Source: Candidatus Omnitrophota bacterium
Lineage (GTDB): Bacteria; Omnitrophota; Gorgyraeia; JAFGHF01
Reading direction: 5' to 3'
NCBI GenBank assembly: GCA_016939375.1
Contig: JAFGHF010000012.1
Coordinates: forward strand, 1 to 54,833
DNA length: 54,833 nt
Part shown: positions 49,114-54,833 of the stretch, piece after piece
Layout of the letters: each line of letters starts with the position of its first letter
Numbering within the stretch: position 1 is the stretch's first letter
Notes under the pieces: model-generated
The model's input: the letters and a program-made list of their open reading frames with translations, nothing else
Told to the model about the DNA's origin: nothing
Database searches by the model: none
Made by a program: the position numbers and the translations under genes

Positions 49114-50956
49114 CTTTGATATATGGTTTAAGGATCTCATCAAGCGTGGGGTTGTTGCTTCCTAACTCTTTTGCCTTTTTATAGGCCTGGACAGCCAGAT
49201 CATAGTTTTTTGTGCGATAATATGCCACAGCTAGATTGCCGTAGCCTTCGGCAAAGCCGGAATCGAGCTGGAGCGCCTTTTTATAAAAATCAATCGCCTG
49301 TTCATACTTCTTGTTAAGAAAATTGACATTGCCCAGGTTAAAATAGGCCTTCATGTATGTATGGTCCAGCTCTATTGCCTCTCTATAATATTCGCTGGCC
49401 TTTTGATACTCCCCCATAGCCTCATAGGCCACCCCTGAGTCATAATGGCTTTCAGCTATGTCAGGATTAAGCTCTATTGCCTTTTGATATTCACCGATAG
49501 CAGCTTTATATTGTTTCAGAGAGACATAGAGATTGCCCAGGTTTATGTGTACATCGGCTCTTCGGGGATCGAGCTCTATTGCCTTTTTAAAGGCAGCCAG
49601 GCTCTCTTTTTCCCTACCCGACTCGCGATAGGCCAATCCTAAATAGGTATGTGGCCGCTCGTATCCGGGATCGATCTCAATCGCCTTTTTATAGGCCGGG
49701 ATCGCTTTATCCGGTTTTCCTATATCGTCATAGGCCAATCCCAGTTCGCTATAGACCCTTGCGCTATCCGGGGCATAACACAAGGTCCTTTGATAAAAGG
49801 AAATAGGCTCGCGCCAATAATCATTCTGGTTTACGGTAATAAAGGTATAACATACCAGGATCAGAATACTTGAGATAATGACAAAGTTCCTCTTTTTATC
49901 ATAAAGGGTAGTTAAAGGCCTGGCCAGCAAAAGGCAGAAACCGATAGAAGGAATATACAACCAATGCTCGGCCATGTAGGCATTTAAGGGATAGAGGTTA
50001 GAAACAGGAAGAAGTGCCACAAAAAACCACAAAAGCGAAAACTTATAAATGTCTCGTCGCTCTCTATCCCTTAATATATATACCAGCGAGAGCACAAAGA
50101 TAAAAAGGCCAAAGATCGCCTTCGGGGCGGCCCAGCTAAATGTCTGATTGCCGTATTCCATGTGCAGGCCAAAAGGTAAAAACAACAGCCTGATATAGGT
50201 GGTGATGGCTACAAAGAATCCGGGAAGCCTCTGGAAAAAGGTAGTCTCTGCTGCCTGGGCCAAGATAGATCTAAGTAAAGTTGCTCTAATAATGATATAG
50301 ACAAACGCTATGCCCAGTATGGAAAAAAATGGACCACTTTTTAACTTCTCTTTGAAGATATAGTGATAGATGAGTAAAAGCAAAGGTAATATCAGGGTTA
50401 TCTCCCGGGATAAAAGGGCCAGGATATAGGCGATGAGCATTAAAAGTAGGCTTAAGATATTTTTTATCTTCAGGTATTTTATATAGTAGATAAAGGCCAA
50501 GAGCATAAACAGCAAGGCCAGAGGATCTGAGCGGCCGGAGATATAGCTTACTGCCTCAGTATGCAAGGGATGCAGCAAGAACAAAAGTCCGGTCAAAATC
50601 GAAAGGATGTGGTCATCATAAAGCATCATGATAAACCAAAAAACGCACAGTGCCGAGAGAATATGCAAGAGCACATTGATCAGATGATAGCCTATAGGAT
50701 TCAGCCTCCAGAGCTTAAAATCAAGCATATAGGTAAACATCTGCAGGGGTCTGAAAAAACCGCTGCCCTGCTTTGCGCTTGATGAGATATCTTTGGTGAA
50801 AAGCTTGGGAATATGCTTGAAGTCTTTTACGTAGACATTCTTCTCGATCAGATTGGTATCGTCCCAAACAAACTCTCCCTTTAGCGAATTGGCATAGGCT
50901 AAAAGGCCCAAGGCACAGATCAAGACACAGCTAAACAGGATTATTTTTTTATTCAT
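49106..50956 (-). CDS. GT-C glycosyltransferase-like membrane protein with TPR tail (copy 2)
   Basis: 616 residues. Same design as copy 1: WDDT in loop 1, HPLHTEAVSYISGRSD, AYMAEHWLYIPSIGF. Six TPRs. The last TPR and tail (LAVAYYRTKNYDLAVQAYKK, then LKPYIKDE) are almost identical to those of copy 3, including a 24 bp identical DNA junction with the next gene. WDDT instead of WDDE in the putative catalytic loop is the only clear active-site difference. Confidence 0.92.
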   Translation of the reverse strand: MNKKIILFSCVLICALGLLAYANSLKGEFVWDDTNLIEKNVYVKDFKHIPKLFTKDISSSAKQGSGFFRPLQMFTYMLDFKLWRLNPIGYHLINVLLHILSALCVFWFIMMLYDDHILSILTGLLFLLHPLHTEAVSYISGRSDPLALLFMLLAFIYYIKYLKIKNILSLLLMLIAYILALLSREITLILPLLLLIYHYIFKEKLKSGPFFSILGIAFVYIIIRATLLRSILAQAAETTFFQRLPGFFVAITTYIRLLFLPFGLHMEYGNQTFSWAAPKAIFGLFIFVLSLVYILRDRERRDIYKFSLLWFFVALLPVSNLYPLNAYMAEHWLYIPSIGFCLLLARPLTTLYDKKRNFVIISSILILVCYTFITVNQNDYWREPISFYQRTLCYAPDSARVYSELGLAYDDIGKPDKAIPAYKKAIEIDPGYERPHTYLGLAYRESGREKESLAAFKKAIELDPRRADVHINLGNLYVSLKQYKAAIGEYQKAIELNPDIAESHYDSGVAYEAMGEYQKASEYYREAIELDHTYMKAYFNLGNVNFLNKKYEQAIDFYKKALQLDSGFAEGYGNLAVAYYRTKNYDLAVQAYKKAKELGSNNPTLDEILKPYIKDE

Positions 50957-53309
50957 CTTTGATATATGGCTTAAGCACCTCGGCCAAAGAGGGGTTATTA
51001 AACCCCAGTTCCTTTGCCTTTTTGTAGGCCTCGACAGCTAGATCATACTTTCCCGCGCGATAATATGCCACGGCCAGGTTGCCGTAGCCTTCGGCAAAGC
51101 GGACGTTTAACTCTATTCCCTTTTTATATGTAGCGATGGCCTTATCGACCTGGCCTGTTCTTAAGTAAATATTTCCCAGATTATTGTAGGCGATCTCTAA
51201 ATCTGGCCTTAACTGGATCACCATCTGGTATGCGTTGATGGCCTCTTGGTCTTTTTCAGCGATATCATATAACATACCTAGATTATAACAGGCCTCTATG
51301 TAATCGGGCTTTATCTCTAATGCTTTTTTGCAGTGGAAAATGGCCTCTTGGTATTTGGTCTGTGATAGATATATACTGCAGAGTTTATTGTGGGCATCGG
51401 CATTTTGGGAGTCGCTCTCTAAAACATTTTTGTATGCGGCTATGGCTTCTTGCGGACTTCTGTGGGTATAAATAAGCCCCAGATTATAGTGTGCCTCGGT
51501 AATCTCAGGGTCAAGCTCGAGTGCCCTTTCATAGGCGGCGATGGCCTGTTTTTCTTTTCCTTGGGCCTCATAGACGCTACCTAGGTTGCTGTAGGCCTTG
51601 GCAAAACGGGGATTGATAGCAAGTGCCTTTTTATAAAAACCGATGGCCTTCTCATAGTCTTTGTTGTTAAAGTCTAAGTTGCCCAGGTTAAAATAGGCAT
51701 TGGCATGCCCGGGGTCTATCTGCAGGGCCTTTTTATAACACTGCCTGGCCTTATCTTCATCATTTGACTTTGCATAGACTAATCCCAAATTATTGTAGGC
51801 CTGGACAAAGTCAGCATCCACTTGGATAGCCTTTTTATAATACTCTATCGCCTGGGCATACCTTTGGCTGTTATCATAGACTATGGCTAAGTTATAAAAG
51901 CCTTCAGAGACTTCGGGTCCCAGCTCTATCGCCTTTTTGTAGGCGGCGATGGCCTGTTTTTCTTTTCCTTGGGCCTGGTAAATAGTACCGATATTATTAT
52001 AGGCGGAAGGATAGTCGGGCTTTAACTTGATCGCTTCGTTATAAGCGGATAGAGCTTCTTTGTGTTTTTCTCTTTCTTTATATTCGTTTCCTAAGTTGTA
52101 ATGTGCCCTTGAGCTGTCCGGGACATAGCTTAAGGTCCTTTTGTAAAAAGAGATCGGCTCGCGCCAGAAGGTGTTTTGTATTATGGTAAGGCTTGAATAA
52201 AGAATAAGCAAAAGCCCAAGCATAGTAATGGCTGTTGCTCTTCTTTTTTTAACGCTATATAGAGAATCAAGCCCTATAGCCATAAGCAGGAAAAATCCTA
52301 TCGAGGGAAGATACAGCCAATGCTCGGCCATGTAGGCATTTATGGGATAGAGATTGGATGAGGGAATCAGACCGATAAAAAACCACATTATCGCAAAAAA
52401 CACTACTGTCTTTGTCCTCTTTGCTTTGAGAGAAATCCCGGTCAATAAGACAAATATAAAAATACCCGCCAGGGCAGCCGGATCTGTGATGTTGAATACC
52501 CTGTTTCCGTATTCCATGTGCAGGTCAAGGGGCAAGAAAAGCAACTTTATATAATTTGCCAAGGCCTTAAAAAACCCGGGGACTCTCTGGAGAAAAGTGG
52601 TCGAGAAACTCACCTTCTCGATCAGAAAGCGCAGTAAAGTAAGGCGCAAGGCAATATAGAAAAGAGACACAACCACCAAAAAGCCAAATGACTTTTTCTT
52701 TATTTCTACCTTAAAGCTGTAGTGATATATAAGCAGGAGGATCGGTAAGATCAGGACTATCTCTCTGGATAAAAGGGCCAAGGTATAGGCAATGAGCATC
52801 AGCAAAAAAAATGAATTCTTACCCGTATTGATGTTCTTTAAATAAAAGGCTAAAGATAGCAGCATGAATAAAAGCCCAAGGGTATCGGAGCGGCCGGAGA
52901 TATAGCTTACCGCCTCTGTGTGTATCGGGTGCACCAAAAACAAAATGCTGCAACTTAAAGAAAGAAACATATTTTTAAATAAGATATTGAGCAAGTAAAA
53001 AAGCGCAAGCGCTACCAAGATATGCAAGATAATATTAGTCAGGTGATAGCCGAATACATTGAATTTCCAAATGGCATAATCAAACATATAGCTCAAGAGC
53101 TGTAAGGGCCGGTAAAAACCGTATTTACCCTCTACCCCGCTTATATCCTTACTGAAGATATCTCCTAGATGAGAGAAACTCCTGATATAGACGTTTTTCT
53201 CGATCAAGTGCTCATCGTCCCAGACAAACTCACCTTTTAAAGAGTTGCCGTAGACTACAAAACCTAAGGCGACGATCAATATTATAGAAAAGACAGTAGC
53301 TCTATTCAT
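50949..53309 (-). CDS. GT-C glycosyltransferase-like membrane protein with TPR tail (copy 3)
   Basis: 786 residues from the ATG at 53309 (AGGA upstream; 53357 would add 16 residues that overlap copy 4). GT-C part as in the others (WDDE, HPIHTEAVSYISGRSD, AYMAEHWLYLPSIGF). Eleven TPRs, one shortened (ITEAHYNLGLIYTHRSPQEA). Near-identical repeat units inside it (YQAQGKEKQAIAAYKKAIEL and YEAQGKEKQAIAAYERALEL) show recent internal duplication. Confidence 0.92.
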   Translation of the reverse strand: MNRATVFSIILIVALGFVVYGNSLKGEFVWDDEHLIEKNVYIRSFSHLGDIFSKDISGVEGKYGFYRPLQLLSYMFDYAIWKFNVFGYHLTNIILHILVALALFYLLNILFKNMFLSLSCSILFLVHPIHTEAVSYISGRSDTLGLLFMLLSLAFYLKNINTGKNSFFLLMLIAYTLALLSREIVLILPILLLIYHYSFKVEIKKKSFGFLVVVSLFYIALRLTLLRFLIEKVSFSTTFLQRVPGFFKALANYIKLLFLPLDLHMEYGNRVFNITDPAALAGIFIFVLLTGISLKAKRTKTVVFFAIMWFFIGLIPSSNLYPINAYMAEHWLYLPSIGFFLLMAIGLDSLYSVKKRRATAITMLGLLLILYSSLTIIQNTFWREPISFYKRTLSYVPDSSRAHYNLGNEYKEREKHKEALSAYNEAIKLKPDYPSAYNNIGTIYQAQGKEKQAIAAYKKAIELGPEVSEGFYNLAIVYDNSQRYAQAIEYYKKAIQVDADFVQAYNNLGLVYAKSNDEDKARQCYKKALQIDPGHANAYFNLGNLDFNNKDYEKAIGFYKKALAINPRFAKAYSNLGSVYEAQGKEKQAIAAYERALELDPEITEAHYNLGLIYTHRSPQEAIAAYKNVLESDSQNADAHNKLCSIYLSQTKYQEAIFHCKKALEIKPDYIEACYNLGMLYDIAEKDQEAINAYQMVIQLRPDLEIAYNNLGNIYLRTGQVDKAIATYKKGIELNVRFAEGYGNLAVAYYRAGKYDLAVEAYKKAKELGFNNPSLAEVLKPYIKDE

Positions 53310-54833
53310 TGTTTTTCCTGTATGGCGTGAGTAACTCCAATAATCTTTTATTGGCATAGCCTAATTCTTCTGCCTTATCGCAATATGCGATGGCCTCTTC
53401 GTACCTTTGCTGGCGGTAATAACCAACGGCCACATTATAATAGGCCTGGGCAAGGTTTGGATCTGCTTCTATCGCCTTTAAATAGGCCTGTATGGCCTGG
53501 TCATTTTTTCCCAATGAGCGATAGCGGTTGCCCAGATTATTGTAGGCGGCGGCGTAATCGGGCCTGCACTCAACTGCCTTTTTATAATTTTCTATGGCTA
53601 GCTGGTCTTCGCCCAGCCTGACATACATATTAGCCAGATTGTAATAGGCATCTGCCTGTTTGGGGTCAGCGGCAATGGCCTTTTTATATTGTTCTATCGC
53701 CTCAAGGTGTTTTCCTTGCGCGGAATAGAAGTTACCTATATTATTGTAGGCCTCGACAAGCGCGGGGTCTAACTGGGCTGCTTTCTTTAAAGATGAAATC
53801 GCATTTTCTTTATCGCCCAGCATATAAAAAGATAGGCCCATGTTGTTATATGCCTTGGCAAAGCCGGGATCAATGGCTATCGCCTTTTTGTATTCGGCCA
53901 GCGCCTCTTTGTGCCTTGCCTGTTCTCTGTATTGGTTGCCCAGATTGTAATGGGCCTGGGCCAGGCTGGGGCTAGTAGAGATTGCTTTCTTGAATATCTC
54001 TTGCGCCAACTCGTCCTCTCCCAAGGCGCTATAGATATTGGCCAGGTTATTATAGGCATCTCCGTAATCAGGATTTAAAAAAATGGCCTTTTTAAACAGC
54101 TCAACGGCCTCTTCTTTCTTATTCAGCACCCCGTAGGCCAACCCCAGATTGTTGTAGGCCTCGGCAAGCCCGGGGCTAATCTGGATAGCCTTTTTAAAAG
54201 CGGCCACCGCCTGCTTCTCGGCATTGATAGCGCTGTAGGTAAGACCCAGATTGTTATATGCCCGGGCATAATCAGGATCAAGCTCTATGGCCTTATTAAA
54301 TGAGGCAAGGGCCTGGTCTATCCTTCTTAAATGATAATAGGAAAGGCCCAGATTATTATGTATCTTGGCGGAGTCAGACTTAATGGCGATGGCCTTTTCA
54401 TAGGCCGCAATGGCCTTCTGGTGCTCACCGGCCTTGGCCAGCACCATGCCCAGATTATTGTAGATCCTGGAAGTCCCTTGTGTATGCTCCAAGGTCTTTT
54501 GATAAAAGTTAAAGGCGCTTTGCCAGTATCTGTTTTGTCTTGCGGTCAAAGAGGAATAAAAGCCCAATAGAGCCAGACAAAGGACAATAGCCACAATACG
54601 GTATTTTTTATTGGCTATTGCCCGCTCAAAGATACGGGCTAAGACCAGAAAAAAACCTATTGCCGGGACATATAGCCAGTGCTCGGCCATGTAGGCATTG
54701 ATGGGATAGAGGTTGGATACAGGCATAAGTGCGATAAAAAACCAGAGTAGCGAAAAAAGATATAAGCTACGACCCGTCCTTCTTCTTTTGACATAGATAA
54801 ATGAAAGCCCAAGGAAAATCACCCCCGCCACGG
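53302..54833 (-). CDS. GT-C glycosyltransferase-like protein with TPR tail (copy 4, 5' end cut by window)
   Basis: About 510 codons visible; the frame runs off the right edge and homology with copies 1-3 shows that roughly 260 N-terminal residues, with the first loop motif, are missing. The first visible Met-like codon (GTG 54831) is internal Val. Visible part: last TMs, AYMAEHWLYVPAIGFFLVLA and eleven TPRs (many with AYNNLGL), then LTPYRKNNE. Confidence 0.9.
   Translation of the reverse strand, partial: VAGVIFLGLSFIYVKRRRTGRSLYLFSLLWFFIALMPVSNLYPINAYMAEHWLYVPAIGFFLVLARIFERAIANKKYRIVAIVLCLALLGFYSSLTARQNRYWQSAFNFYQKTLEHTQGTSRIYNNLGMVLAKAGEHQKAIAAYEKAIAIKSDSAKIHNNLGLSYYHLRRIDQALASFNKAIELDPDYARAYNNLGLTYSAINAEKQAVAAFKKAIQISPGLAEAYNNLGLAYGVLNKKEEAVELFKKAIFLNPDYGDAYNNLANIYSALGEDELAQEIFKKAISTSPSLAQAHYNLGNQYREQARHKEALAEYKKAIAIDPGFAKAYNNMGLSFYMLGDKENAISSLKKAAQLDPALVEAYNNIGNFYSAQGKHLEAIEQYKKAIAADPKQADAYYNLANMYVRLGEDQLAIENYKKAVECRPDYAAAYNNLGNRYRSLGKNDQAIQAYLKAIEADPNLAQAYYNVAVGYYRQQRYEEAIAYCDKAEELGYANKRLLELLTPYRKNNE

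Noticed and set aside
47329-54833. Long DNA repeat arrays over the TPR regions
   Set aside because: The periodicity (about 102 bp) is explained by TPR units in coding sequence, not by satellite DNA.

Overview
The window reads as one chromosome segment of an uncultured diderm (Gram-negative-type) bacterium. Supporting features are a secretin, TonB/ExbB/ExbD, an LpxH-like phosphoesterase, many Sec signal peptides and an outer-membrane barrel ending in Phe. The gene style (GT-C/TPR proteins, a bactofilin, a PilM-PilN fusion, many small secreted proteins of unknown function, several excisionase-type HTH domains) makes me favour Omnitrophota within the PVC group. That is an impression, not a proof. 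Nearly every gene is on the minus strand. Genes are tightly packed with 1-40 bp overlaps, GTG and TTG starts are frequent, and no gap exceeds 300 bases. I saw no tRNA, rRNA, IS element, CRISPR array or prophage.

Layout by coordinate (transcription mostly runs from high to low). 1-5974: type IV pilus/type II secretion-like operon led by a small HTH protein, then pilMN (fused), pilO, pilP, pilQ and pilB, with a good promoter and a direct-repeat operator. 6137-6529: PilX-like pilin with its own terminator. 6578-10203: radical SAM enzyme, acyl-CoA ligase, histone-deacetylase-family hydrolase and a small hypothetical. 10252-12463: winged-helix and zinc-ribbon small proteins with TonB, ExbD and ExbB. 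12538-13526: a tail-anchored HTH protein and a bactofilin fused to an HTH domain. 13600-20640: housekeeping run (MgtC, TsaD, polysaccharide deacetylase, CtpA protease, GatB, GatA, GatC). 20801-24588: eight small, mostly exported proteins including MsrB. 24685-32001: membrane protein, ABC exporter with a transglutaminase-like protein, DUF2207 and LemA. 32165-39346: duplicated membrane protein, LpxH-like enzyme, secreted serpin, two-TM protein, a 1080-residue secreted repeat protein and a periplasmic zinc-ribbon protein. 39434-41305: the only plus-strand genes (MORN-repeat protein, outer-membrane barrel) flanking a small minus-strand membrane protein. 41317-45280: PilZ, GH1 glycosidase and two pairs of paralogous small secreted proteins. 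45307-54833: GH5 hydrolase, RsmA and four tandem GT-C/TPR proteins, the last one cut by the window edge.

Main themes: cell-envelope machinery (pili, TonB energisation, bactofilin scaffold, exporter) and a tandem family of membrane glycosyltransferases that may glycosylate exported proteins. The most unusual items are the bactofilin-HTH fusion beside a membrane-tethered HTH protein, the heptanucleotide tandem repeats (one of them inside tsaD), the terminator hairpins whose arm doubles as the next promoter's -35 box, the serpin operon with the giant repeat protein, and the GT-C/TPR array.
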